Shown here: positions 27,542-35,584 of the stretch, one piece after another
Layout: every line of letters begins with the position of its first letter
Position numbering within the stretch: position 1 is the first letter of the stretch
Position numbers and translations under genes: made by a program
Source of the DNA: Lachnospiraceae bacterium
GTDB taxonomy: Bacteria; Bacillota; Clostridia; Lachnospirales; Lachnospiraceae
Reading direction: 5' to 3'
DNA: 43,888 nt
NCBI GenBank assembly: GCA_030540075.1
Contig: JAUNWX010000018.1
Span: 1 to 43,888, forward strand
The notes under the pieces: generated by a model
What the model was told of the DNA's origin: nothing
Databases searched by the model: none
What the model saw: only the letters and a program-made list of their open reading frames with translations

Positions 27542-27746
27542 GGACGCGCAGCAGAAGCACAGTACTGCGATGCCGGCAAACTCTAAAATCGGACCTCTAA
27601 GAAGCGCTAAGCTCCTTCCAATCGGTGAGTTTCCCTGATGGAAACTCGCCGTTGGAAGGAGGGCTAAGGAAAGCAGAACTAAGCGCTTCTAAGAGGTCCG
27701 ATTTTGATTTTGCACGGCCTCTTCGTATGGCTTCTGCTGTGCGTCC
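27542..27746 (+). other. Structured inverted-repeat element, copy B (candidate ncRNA or hairpin mobile element)
   Basis: A 205-bp element with the same fold as copy A. Outer helix 27542-27558 with 27730-27746 (17 bp, one G-T). Second helix around 27572-27580 with 27708-27718. A 27-position helix 27585-27611 with 27679-27705 with A-A mismatches at positions 15 and 25, exactly as in copy A. Terminal hairpin CTCCTTCCAA (27612-27621) with TTGGAAGGAG (27652-27661), capped by GGTGAGTTTCC and its near complement. Unpaired blocks shared with copy A are AGCACAGTACT, ACTCTAAAAT, GCTAAGGAAA, TTTTGATT and CGTATGGCTT. It fills the divergent region between hydratase 1 and LysR 1. Confidence 0.75.
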
Positions 27747-27833
27747 TCCGAGTTTCCCTGACTAAACGGTTAATTATTTCAATTGAGTAACTTTGTTATG
27801 AATATAGTATCTCAAATGTCCGTATCGCAGAAT

Positions 27834-27860
27834 CCGATATTTTGATATACTTTGTATCGG
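27834..27860. promoter_or_regulatory. Possible LysR operator in the divergent hydratase/LysR region
   Basis: Inverted repeat CCGATA-N15-TATCGG in an AT-rich stretch, about 80 bp before the plus-strand LysR gene and upstream of the minus-strand hydratase. The size and position suit a LysR-type tetramer site controlling both genes. The 450-bp gap 27493-27942 otherwise contains element B and no gene. Confidence 0.45.
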
Positions 27861-27942
27861 AATTATCGATATATAACATATTTTCGTGCCATTCTAAGAT
27901 AAACAATAATCATTATTATATTATTTCTTTGGAGGACAAAGA

Positions 27943-28860
27943 ATGGAACTGAAGGATCTGAATTTTCTGATTGCGATTTATGAGGAGAGGAGTATTTCGC
28001 GGGCGGCGGAGCGGCTCTATATGGCGCAGTCGAGTCTGTCACAGTTTCTCTCGAATTATGAGCGGGCGCTCGGATACCGGATCTTCGTGCGTACGGCGAG
28101 TGGTGTGCGGCCAACGGAGGCGGGGGAGCTGCTGCTTCAGTATGCGTATAAGGCGACGGCGGAGTATAAGCGTGTTCAGGATGAGATGCAGGATACGGCG
28201 AATCTGAAAAGCGGGAGTGTGATTCTCGGGATCAATACATTCCGAGGATCCTATCTGCTGCCGCCGGTGCTGAATGCCTTCCATATGAAGTATCCGAAGC
28301 TTCACGTGAAGGTGGTGGATGGTCGCTCGCGTATGCTCGAGCAGCTGCTTCTGAACGGTGATCTCGATCTCGCCCTGCTGGCGACGCCGGATAAGCACAG
28401 CCGGATCGAATCGGAGTATCTGATGACGGATGAAATCTGCCTCATCACGAATTCGACGCATCCGATCATGAAAAAGGCGAAAAAAAACCGACCGCACAGC
28501 GGTTCTTCTCAGATACCGATGTACGTCGATCTTCGGGATGCGGCGAACTATGAATTTAATCTCTGCGGCAGTGACACGATGCTCGGACAGTATGCCCGCC
28601 AGATCTTTCTGAAAAACGGTCTCACGCCGATCACGTATAACGACAACATGTCCGTCCTGCTGGCCTCCTCCCTCGGTGCCGCCGGGCAGGGACTCGCCTT
28701 CACCTACTACAGCTCCCGGCACTACTTTCGGAACGCGGAATTCCTTTCCCTCGGGAAGGATGGCGGCACCATCGAGATCTCGACGGCCCTCGCCCCGGGC
28801 CGCTACCACAGCAAGGCGACCCTCGCGCTCCGGGATGTCATGCATGAGTTCCTGACGTAA
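27943..28860 (+). CDS. LysR-type transcriptional regulator 1
   Basis: This 305-residue regulator is the only plus-strand gene in the window. The N-terminal winged helix (about 1-60) has the typical SRAAERLYMAQSSLSQFL; the periplasmic-binding-like effector domain follows from about 90. The start follows GGAGGACAAAGA. It is divergent from hydratase 1 across a 450-bp region holding a palindrome and element B, so it most likely controls that hydratase and perhaps the cit genes beyond it. The ligand is unknown; a tricarboxylate is the obvious guess. Confidence 0.92.
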   Translation: MELKDLNFLIAIYEERSISRAAERLYMAQSSLSQFLSNYERALGYRIFVRTASGVRPTEAGELLLQYAYKATAEYKRVQDEMQDTANLKSGSVILGINTFRGSYLLPPVLNAFHMKYPKLHVKVVDGRSRMLEQLLLNGDLDLALLATPDKHSRIESEYLMTDEICLITNSTHPIMKKAKKNRPHSGSSQIPMYVDLRDAANYEFNLCGSDTMLGQYARQIFLKNGLTPITYNDNMSVLLASSLGAAGQGLAFTYYSSRHYFRNAEFLSLGKDGGTIEISTALAPGRYHSKATLALRDVMHEFLT

Positions 28861-28912
28861 TCGTCCAACTGGCCGAAGGTCCGGAGGACGGTATCAGAAG
28901 CACGTGCGCCTG

Positions 28913-28946
28913 GCCCGGAAGCCGTCGAAATCTCTTCCGGGCTTTC
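28913..28946 (+). terminator. Weak convergent terminator after LysR 1
   Basis: Stem GCCCGGAAG (28913-28921) with CTTCCGGGC (28934-28942), 12-nt loop, followed by TTTC on the plus strand. It lies between the convergent LysR 1 and isocitrate dehydrogenase genes. Confidence 0.5.
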
Positions 28947-28966
28947 AAGCTGAATCTGCAATTTCT

Positions 28967-30016
28967 TCAGGCAGCGAGTTCCTTCCGCTTCTTCACTTCG
29001 CGGATGACCGCGTCGGTGTAGCTCGTGGTCGCGCCCTGTCCGCCGATGTCCCTTGTGGTATGGATACCTTCGTCCATGACGGCCTTTACAGCCTCACGAA
29101 TCAGGTCTGCGTAATCGGAAAGGCCGATGTGATCCAGCATCATGCAGGCAGACCAGAGGAACGCGGTCGGGTTTGCCAGGTTCTTTCCGGCGATATCCGG
29201 TGCCGAACCATGCACGGCTTCAAACATCGCCATGTCGGTGCCGATGTTTGCACTCGGCATGAGGCCGACGCCACCGATAAGGCCGGAGGTCAGGTCCGTG
29301 ATGATGTCACCGTAGAGGTTCTCGGTCACCAGCACATCGAACTTCGACGGATCCAGTACGAGGTTCATGCAGCAGGCATCGACGATCATATCCGTCGCTT
29401 CGATGGTCGGATAGTCCTTCGCCACCTCGCGGAAAACGCTCAGGAACAGGCCATCGGTCAGCTTCATGATGTTCGCCTTATGGATGCAGGTAACCTTTCT
29501 GCGGCCATTCTGTACCGCATAATCGAAGGCGGCACGGCATATGCGCTCGGACTTGTCCTTTGTGATGATCTTGATGCTGTGCATCTCATCGTCGCTGATC
29601 TTCTCTTCTACGCCGGCATACAGATCCTCCGTATTCTCACGGAAGGTGACGATGTCCGTATTCGGGAACGGAGTCGGTACCGCGCTGTTTGACTTCGCCG
29701 GGCGGAAGTTTGCATAGAGATCATACTTCTTCCGCATCGTGACGTTGAGGGAGCGGAAGCCGCAGCCGACCGGTGTCGTGATCGGGCTCTTCAGCAGCAC
29801 CTTCGTCTTCTCGAAGGACGTAAAGGCTGCATCCGGGATAAGCTTGCCGTTACGAAGATACTCTGCCTCGCCGACATCATAGACATCAAAGTGGACCGGA
29901 ACCCCAGTGGCCTCGAAAATCGCCATCACTGCATCCGAAATTTCCGGACCGATGCCATCACCTCTGAAAAAGGTAACTGTCTTTACTGTTGTATTCTGAA
30001 ACGTCGGTGTGCTCAT
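28967..30016 (-). CDS. NAD-type isocitrate dehydrogenase (isocitrate/isopropylmalate dehydrogenase family)
   Basis: This 349-residue beta-decarboxylating dehydrogenase oxidises a 2-hydroxy-tricarboxylate and decarboxylates it. FFRGDGIGPEI lies at 16-26, RSLNVTMRKKYDLYANFRP in the substrate site, and TFRENTEDLYAGVE is the pattern of NAD-dependent isocitrate dehydrogenases and homoisocitrate dehydrogenases. The later FEAVHGSAPDIAGKNLANPT closes the cofactor pocket. Isocitrate is the most likely substrate given the aconitases nearby; homoisocitrate cannot be excluded. The start at 30016 (MSTPTFQN) follows GGAGGCAGGCATC; the in-frame ATG at 30079 gives 21 extra residues without similarity. It has its own promoter. 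Confidence 0.88.
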   Translation of the reverse strand: MSTPTFQNTTVKTVTFFRGDGIGPEISDAVMAIFEATGVPVHFDVYDVGEAEYLRNGKLIPDAAFTSFEKTKVLLKSPITTPVGCGFRSLNVTMRKKYDLYANFRPAKSNSAVPTPFPNTDIVTFRENTEDLYAGVEEKISDDEMHSIKIITKDKSERICRAAFDYAVQNGRRKVTCIHKANIMKLTDGLFLSVFREVAKDYPTIEATDMIVDACCMNLVLDPSKFDVLVTENLYGDIITDLTSGLIGGVGLMPSANIGTDMAMFEAVHGSAPDIAGKNLANPTAFLWSACMMLDHIGLSDYADLIREAVKAVMDEGIHTTRDIGGQGATTSYTDAVIREVKKRKELAA

Positions 30017-30139
30017 GATGCCTGCCTCCTGCTCTTTCTGCTTCCATGTCGTCGACCACGCAGCTTTGTGCTGCGCCACTATGATTTTCAGTCCTTGAAA
30101 AAGACTTCGATGAATACGTCCTTTTCTTTGATAGAGCCT

Positions 30140-30168
30140 ATCCTACGCTTTATTAAAAGACATGTCAA
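30140..30168 (-). promoter_or_regulatory. Promoter of the isocitrate dehydrogenase gene (28967-30016)
   Basis: On the minus strand -35 TTGACA (30163-30168), 17-bp spacer, -10 TAGGAT (30140-30145). The -35 lies in the small palindrome ACAT-AGTTG-ACATGT, a possible operator. Confidence 0.6.
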
Positions 30169-30214
30169 CTATGTCCTTATCTATGTTTCTTATATTTGTC
30201 ATAACCAGGCACAG

Positions 30215-30238
30215 AAAAAGCCGCCGATGAACGGCGGC
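30215..30238 (-). terminator. Intrinsic terminator of hydratase 2
   Basis: Stem GCCGCCG (30220-30226) with CGGCGGC (30232-30238), 5-nt loop, followed on the minus strand by TTTTTC. It lies 10 nt after the stop of the C-terminal fragment. Confidence 0.85.
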
Positions 30239-30248
30239 CTGAGGCGGA

Positions 30249-30788
30249 TCAAATGCGGTCCGTACGATTTCTTATGGCTTCCTCCAGCGTGATATCCTGT
30301 GGCAGTACACCAAACAGCGATTTTGCGATGTCCGCTTTATCCTGCGGAACAGCATCGTTTTTATAGTGGTTGATCAGGCATCCGCTCATGAGGATATCTC
30401 TTTCCTCGTCGGTCAGTGTGTCGAGTGTTGCATGGATGATCTTCATCGTATGTGCCTTCAGCTCCGCCGGATGCAGCGCGCGTACATCTGCTTCACTCTC
30501 CACCCGAACATCCGAATCCAGTACCCGAAGCTCGACCTCGCTTGCGCCACTTCGAAGGAGGGTGCGGATTCCCTCGATATAGATACAGGTACCGACCGGA
30601 AGCTGCAGCGTTTCTTCGGTACGCAGTGGCAGCAGGCCCCAGTTGATGAGATTTGAGCGGTAGCGCTTCGTGGAGTATTCCTGTGCGAGGTTTGCGAAGC
30701 CGCCCAGCACCTTCTGGCAGGAGGCTGCCTGCTCACGGCTGGAGCCATCGCCGATCTGGTCGGAGACCATGAGGGAACCGAAGGTCAC
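30249..30788 (-). pseudogene. Hydratase 2, C-terminal (swivel-domain) fragment after a frameshift
   Basis: This 179-codon frame carries the aconitase C-terminal swivel domain: [19 protein letters not shown] and TKRYRSNLINWGLLPL align with the end of hydratase 1. It lies in a different frame from the N-terminal part, whose stop is at 30827; similarity in this frame can be traced upstream to about 30840 (SRDAGDPEG). A GTG at 30788 has GGAGG only two bases away, too close for normal initiation, so it is better read as the tail of one disrupted gene. A 1-nt loss near 30830-30850 would produce this. Natural two-subunit organisation, as in LeuC/LeuD, is the alternative. Confidence 0.75.
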
Positions 30789-30826
30789 GCCCTCCGGATC
30801 ACCGGCATCCCGTGACGACGTCGGCG

Positions 30827-32671
30827 CTATTCGAGGTTTGGTGCAGCCTCGATGGCCCGAATCGCCTTTGCCGTCGGCACATACTGCGGATCACGTGAGA
30901 TCATCGTGAAGCCGGAAATCTTCTCCGGATTCGAGCGATAGGAGCTCGCCTCACCAGACGGCACCAGTTCGTCGGTCGTGACGGAGCCCTGGTAGGAGCC
31001 GGCGACCTTCAGAAGGAGATGCTCTTTCAGCGGTGCCATCTCCGGCCAGTCCGCGATGTTCGGGCCCTTCACGAGCTCAACCTCCGGATCTGCATGCCCA
31101 TAGTTATCATAGATCTGATTCGCATAGATCTTCTCGTTAAAATGATGCTGAAGCTTCCGGTATTCTACATTCGTGAGCTCGGTCGCAGCCGTCAGACGGC
31201 CACCGTTTCGAACCGTCGCGGCGATCGAGCGTGCATCCATGAGGCATACCGCCGCCATCTGTCCCTGGCCAGGCTTCGAGCCCTCACGGGTCGGGTAGTT
31301 TCTCGTCACATGGCGGATGCTCAGCTGATCGTTCGCCGGTGTGTCGGTGACACCGAAGCATGGTCCGCAGATGCATGGACGCATCGTGACGCCGGCGATC
31401 GCCAGCTCCGAACCGATGCCCTGGCGCATCAGGTCCTCCATCACCGGAAGGGAGGCCGGGTTCACGTGCAGGTTGAGACCGTTTCCCGGGATGCCATAGA
31501 TCGCGTCGGTTCCTGCATTGATCTCATCCTCGTTCAGCGAGGCACGAAGGATATCCGCGATGGCGACGATGTTCTCGAACAGTCCACCGGCACAGCCGGA
31601 GACGAGGGCCTGGTCTGGATAGAATGCGCCATCATGCACATGCTGCATGATACGGAACGGCTCACCGTGGGCACCCTTGATTTTATTCCCTTCCGCCTCG
31701 ACTTCACGGAGTACCGTCTCCATGTTTTCCTTGAATTCCCGAATCGGCATCGCATGGCTTGGGTGGAAGGGCAGTGCGATCATCGACTCGACCGTGTCCA
31801 TATCGATCTCGATGTAACGGTCATAGTATGCACCGGCTTCTGGCGCAAGCTGCTGATAATCTGCCGCACGGCCATGCTCTGCGAGGTACGCCTCGGTCTT
31901 CTCGTCGGTGCACCAGATCGAGCTGAGCGCCGCCGATTCGGTCGTCATCACATCGATGCCCATACGGAACTCCATCGAGAGATTTCGGATGCCCGGGCCG
32001 AAGAACTCGAGGACGTTATTTTTATTAAAGCCGTTTGCAAAGGTCTTCGCAATCAGCGCCAGCGCCACATCCATCGGGCCGATGCCCGGCTTCGGGCTTC
32101 CGGTGAGACGAATGCCGACGATTTTTGGATAGGCGAGGTCATAGGTATGACCGACCAGCTGCTTCACGAGCTCGCCGCCACCTTCACCGATGCCCATGGT
32201 GCCGAGGGCTCCGTAACGGGTATGCGAATCGGAGCCGAGGATCATTTTTCCGCCGCCGGCCATCTTCTCCCGCATGTACTGGTGAAGGACGCCACGATAC
32301 GGCGGGACGAAGATCCCGCCGAACTTCTCAGCATTGGATAAGCCGAAGGCATGATCATCCTCCAGGATCGTTCCGCCGACCGCACAGAGCGTGTTGTGGC
32401 AGTTGGACAGCACATAGGGCATCGGAAACTTCGTGAGTCCGGATGCGCGCGCCGTCTGCAGGATATTGACATAGTTGTTATCCGGGGAGACCATGCTGTC
32501 GAACTTGAGCTCGAGATGCTGCATGTCGCCACTGTGATTGTGCGCCGCGAGGATGCGGTAGGCCATGGTTTTCTGACGGCCGGCTTCCACTTCCCGGGCG
32601 GGTGCCGCACTTGCGTCGGAAACATTGCCCTCCACATCGAGGAGCACGCCGTGATCAAATAAAGTAACCAT
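30827..32671 (-). CDS. Hydratase 2, aconitase-family YbhJ-like, N-terminal three domains (frameshifted gene)
   Basis: This 614-residue product is a paralogue of hydratase 1 over its whole length: [21 protein letters not shown], the cluster-ligand region SGCAGGLFEN, and ICGPCFGVTDTPAND are all kept, so the catalytic face looks functional. It stops at TAG (30827) in IEAAPNLE, just where the linker to the swivel domain should begin; the swivel domain follows in another frame. The start follows GGAGAAAAAG. Its promoter at 32753-32782 has the AT-rich box shared with citDEF and the dehydrogenase gene at 36820. If the break is real, activity would need two separate chains. Confidence 0.8.
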   Translation of the reverse strand: MVTLFDHGVLLDVEGNVSDASAAPAREVEAGRQKTMAYRILAAHNHSGDMQHLELKFDSMVSPDNNYVNILQTARASGLTKFPMPYVLSNCHNTLCAVGGTILEDDHAFGLSNAEKFGGIFVPPYRGVLHQYMREKMAGGGKMILGSDSHTRYGALGTMGIGEGGGELVKQLVGHTYDLAYPKIVGIRLTGSPKPGIGPMDVALALIAKTFANGFNKNNVLEFFGPGIRNLSMEFRMGIDVMTTESAALSSIWCTDEKTEAYLAEHGRAADYQQLAPEAGAYYDRYIEIDMDTVESMIALPFHPSHAMPIREFKENMETVLREVEAEGNKIKGAHGEPFRIMQHVHDGAFYPDQALVSGCAGGLFENIVAIADILRASLNEDEINAGTDAIYGIPGNGLNLHVNPASLPVMEDLMRQGIGSELAIAGVTMRPCICGPCFGVTDTPANDQLSIRHVTRNYPTREGSKPGQGQMAAVCLMDARSIAATVRNGGRLTAATELTNVEYRKLQHHFNEKIYANQIYDNYGHADPEVELVKGPNIADWPEMAPLKEHLLLKVAGSYQGSVTTDELVPSGEASSYRSNPEKISGFTMISRDPQYVPTAKAIRAIEAAPNLE

Positions 32672-32724
32672 CTTTTTCTCCTTCTACGATGATTCGGTGC
32701 CAGCTTGAATCGTCGGATTCGACA

Positions 32725-32765
32725 TAAAAAGAGCACCCTGTATCTGTTTTCCATTATACGGGTGC
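32725..32765 (-). terminator. Terminator of LysR 2, overlapping the hydratase 2 promoter
   Basis: On the minus strand GCACCCGTAT (32756-32765) pairs with ATAC-x-GGGTGC (32733-32743), loop 12 nt, followed by TCTTTTT. The -10 of the hydratase 2 promoter lies on its 5' arm. Confidence 0.7.
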
Positions 32766-32782
32766 CCCTTCTTATAAGTAAA
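32753..32782 (-). promoter_or_regulatory. Promoter of hydratase 2 with shared AT-rich box
   Basis: On the minus strand -35 TTTACT (32777-32782), 18-bp spacer, -10 TATAAT (32753-32758). Just upstream lies ATATATAAATCAATATAT fused to TTTACT, matching the box at the citDEF and 38090 promoters. Transcripts would start in the terminator loop and so avoid terminating. Confidence 0.6.
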
Positions 32783-32817
32783 ATATATTGATTTATATAT
32801 TTCGTATGCAGTTTTTT

Positions 32818-33789
32818 CTATCTGCCGTTTCTTTCGCTGCTGTCTGCTTCAAACACCTGCTGCATCGTTTCGATCAGGCCGCGCTCCGCTTCGCCGAGGT
32901 AAACATTTTCCTTATAGACCGCATTGACCTCCCAGCAGTCCGGCATCGGGGCGTAATTGTAGACGCTGAAATTCGGATTCTGGAACGGCACGATGGCACG
33001 CTCCGGCACGATCGTCACACCGAGTCCGGAGGCCGCCAGCTGCGTCGCAGAGATGCAGCTCGAAACCTCCATGATTTCCTTCGGCAGGAAATCGAAGCAC
33101 CGGAAGATATCATCCACCTTCCGACGGATGTACTGTCCGCGCTTCATGATGATGAACGGAAGCTCCCGGAGCATCCGAAGGTCGACCTCCGGAAGATCCT
33201 CGAGGAGGTTCGCGGCATCGCGCACCATCTGTCCGCCAGGTGAAATGAGCATGTCCTCCGTGATCATACCCTTTCCGGCGACGAGGAAGAGGCGCTCGGT
33301 ATAGATGTACTCCGTCTTCACGCCGACCGGCAGATGATCCGTCCCGCCCGGCAGCACGCAGAAGGCGATCTTGTCGTTCATGAGGTTCGTGATGATCTCC
33401 TCGGACTTCGATTCCTGCAGATGGATCTCGATGTTCGGAAACTGCGCCCGGAACGGCCCGATCACCCTCGGCAGCATGTAGCCCGCCCGCTCCGTCGGGA
33501 TGCCAATGTTGATGCGCCCTTTCTGTCCGTGGCCGATATCGGCGAGCTCACGTCGGAGATTATCCTTCAGAAGCATGATTTCCCGCGCAGTCTTCACATA
33601 GCGCTCTCCGGCATAGGTCAGCGAGATCGGATTCGTCTTCCGGTCAAAGAGCTTCACCCCGAGGTCCTCCTCCACCTTTGAGATGATGTAGCTTAAGGAG
33701 GGCTGCGAAATATACAGCTTCTTCGCCACCTCTGTCACACTATGATGATCCGCCACCGCGATGATGTAGCTCAGCTCCCTGAAGTCCAT
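32818..33789 (-). CDS. LysR-type transcriptional regulator 2
   Basis: This 323-residue regulator has the N-terminal DNA-binding domain MDFRELSYIIAVADHHSVTE and KKLYISQPSLSYIISKVEE (about 1-60), and a full effector domain. The start at 33789 follows GGAGGCGTGCCT at seven nucleotides; a GTG six bases upstream is less likely. A -10-like TATAAT lies about 40 nt upstream without a clear -35. It stands between the AEC carrier and hydratase 2, all on the minus strand, and probably responds to a di- or tricarboxylate (inference). Confidence 0.9.
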   Translation of the reverse strand: MDFRELSYIIAVADHHSVTEVAKKLYISQPSLSYIISKVEEDLGVKLFDRKTNPISLTYAGERYVKTAREIMLLKDNLRRELADIGHGQKGRINIGIPTERAGYMLPRVIGPFRAQFPNIEIHLQESKSEEIITNLMNDKIAFCVLPGGTDHLPVGVKTEYIYTERLFLVAGKGMITEDMLISPGGQMVRDAANLLEDLPEVDLRMLRELPFIIMKRGQYIRRKVDDIFRCFDFLPKEIMEVSSCISATQLAASGLGVTIVPERAIVPFQNPNFSVYNYAPMPDCWEVNAVYKENVYLGEAERGLIETMQQVFEADSSERNGR

Positions 33790-33862
33790 AGGCACGCCTC
33801 CGTCAGAAAAATATCAAAGTCTATTATATATCAGAAATGACATTTTTCATAGAATGCATCTA

Positions 33863-34807
33863 TCAGATCAGCCCGAGCGTCTTCACGAGCCACAGCCAGA
33901 AGGTGAGTGAGAATGCACTGAAGAGCGTCGTCAGCATGACGACCGACGAGGTCAGCGTGCCCTCGTGGTGCATGTTCCGTGCCATCACATAGCAGCTCAC
34001 GGTCGTGGCGGAGCCGAGCATGACGAGAATCGCCACCAGCTTTTCGGTCTGGAAGCCGAGGGCGACCGCCGTCGGCAGGAAGAGGATATTGAAGCCGATG
34101 AGCTTCAGGAACGTAGCACCGAACGCCGGTCCCAGCTTGCCGAAGGCCTTCTTAAAGTCAAACATCGCGCCCATGGCCATCAGACCGAGCGGGGTACCCA
34201 GCGCCCCGACCTTACTGCAGGTCGTCATCAGAATCTTCGGCTGCGGGATACGGAGAAGCGACCAGAGAAGGCCGACCAGAATGCCGATGATGATTGGATT
34301 CGTCGCGATACCACGGACGGTCTTTGCCAGTGTCTTCTTATCGAGTCCTGTGTTTTCCGGATCGGTCAGACTGAGGGCTACGACGGCCATCACATTATAG
34401 AGCGGCACCGCACCGATGATCATGAGGGGTGCCATCCCGGCCGTCCCGTAGATGTTCTCGATGAAGGCCACCCCGAGAAGCGATGCACTCGAGCGGTACG
34501 CCGCCTGCACGAATTCGCCACGCTCTGCATGGTTATGAAGCATCCGTGACAGAAGTGCAGCGATGATGACGCTCAGCAGCGTCGTGACGAAGCAGAATAC
34601 GACGAAACTGGTATCCCAGGCTTCGCGTATATCGAGCGCCGACACCTGTACGAACAGGTTCACCGGCAGCGGGATCAGAAATACAAATTTGTTCAGCTTA
34701 CTCGCGAAATCTGTGTCAAGCCAGCCGATCTGGTGCAGAGCATAGCCCAGTACCATCATAAGAAAGATCGGCATCGTTGCATTAAGACTGAAGATCAGGT
34801 TTTCCAT
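33863..34807 (-). CDS. AEC family (auxin efflux carrier-like) organic acid permease
   Basis: This 314-residue membrane protein has about ten hydrophobic segments in two five-helix halves, the AEC layout. N-terminal MPIFLMMVLGYAL and the central TNPIIIGILVGLL are typical of the family. Characterised bacterial relatives include malate and malonate permeases, so a dicarboxylate or tricarboxylate is plausible. It is the only carrier inside the tricarboxylate island, directly downstream of the rraA- and prpF-type genes. The start is preceded by AAAGGATATAGTCT. Confidence 0.88.
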   Translation of the reverse strand: MENLIFSLNATMPIFLMMVLGYALHQIGWLDTDFASKLNKFVFLIPLPVNLFVQVSALDIREAWDTSFVVFCFVTTLLSVIIAALLSRMLHNHAERGEFVQAAYRSSASLLGVAFIENIYGTAGMAPLMIIGAVPLYNVMAVVALSLTDPENTGLDKKTLAKTVRGIATNPIIIGILVGLLWSLLRIPQPKILMTTCSKVGALGTPLGLMAMGAMFDFKKAFGKLGPAFGATFLKLIGFNILFLPTAVALGFQTEKLVAILVMLGSATTVSCYVMARNMHHEGTLTSSVVMLTTLFSAFSLTFWLWLVKTLGLI

Positions 34808-34966
34808 AGACTATATCCTTTCACATCATGCGCCGAAGGCTCCATGAGCTGCGCCCGATTTCGGAAGCATGCCTGATCCGGTCCGACACAAGGAGCTGTC
34901 CCCTAGTATACGCCGACTTTTCCCAAATGGATACTCGATATTCCCTATCGATGTCATAAAGACTGC

Positions 34967-35584
34967 CTATACGCTCTTTTTGATCTTCGTCATGACCTTG
35001 CCGGTCTCGATCATCTCCCGAACCGTCGCCTCCTGACGCTGCTTCTTATCCAGCGATTTCGCCATCGCCTCCAGTGCTTCCTCCGGGCGCATCACGAGCA
35101 CACCGTTACGATCTGCGCAGATGATATCCCCCGGCATCACCACCTGGTTGCCACAGGCCACCGGCACATTGATGGCACCGACACCGGATTTCTGCGCCGT
35201 GCCGCAGGTCAGGCCCTTCGCAAAGATTGGGAAGCCGACATTTTCACAGCCCTCGATATCACGAAATGCGCCATCCACGATGACGCCCTCTGCGCCCATC
35301 ATCTTCGCGCAGAGAGAGCGATGATCGCCCCAGTAGGAGCATTCGCAGTTTCCCTTTCCGGAAACCACCAGGATATCCCCCGGCTTCAGTGAGAGAATCG
35401 CATCGGCGACGATGCCACCCTCCCCGGATGGCACGTCGACCGTGACGGCGGTTCCGACGATGTGGGTACTGCCTACCCGCGGCTTGATCTCATGATCCAT
35501 GACATGGTAGAGTGGCAGCCCATCGCAGAGCTCCGGCACCGTAAAGGTCCGGAGCCGCTCCAGTATTTTCTTAATTTCTGACAT
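34967..35584 (-). CDS. RraA-family aldolase/decarboxylase (HMG/CHA aldolase-like)
   Basis: This 205-residue protein has the RraA/HMG-CHA aldolase fold: LKPGDILVVSGKG (67-78), a GDH motif at 86-88 and VDGAFRD (103-109), whose Arg108 and Asp109 are the substrate and metal residues in the aldolase branch. Aldolase-branch members cleave 4-hydroxy-4-carboxy-2-oxoadipate-type acids and decarboxylate oxaloacetate; the presence of these residues favours an enzyme rather than an RNase E inhibitor. The ATG at 35584 lies inside the last codons of the prpF-like gene (14-nt overlap), so the two are translationally coupled. In this setting oxaloacetate decarboxylation after citrate cleavage is a fitting role (inference). 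Confidence 0.85.
   Translation of the reverse strand: MSEIKKILERLRTFTVPELCDGLPLYHVMDHEIKPRVGSTHIVGTAVTVDVPSGEGGIVADAILSLKPGDILVVSGKGNCECSYWGDHRSLCAKMMGAEGVIVDGAFRDIEGCENVGFPIFAKGLTCGTAQKSGVGAINVPVACGNQVVMPGDIICADRNGVLVMRPEEALEAMAKSLDKKQRQEATVREMIETGKVMTKIKKSV

Noticed and set aside
30820-30850. Programmed -1 frameshift in hydratase 2
   Set aside because: No X-XXY-YYZ slippery heptamer precedes the TAG at 30827 and no strong downstream structure was seen; a mutation or read error is simpler.
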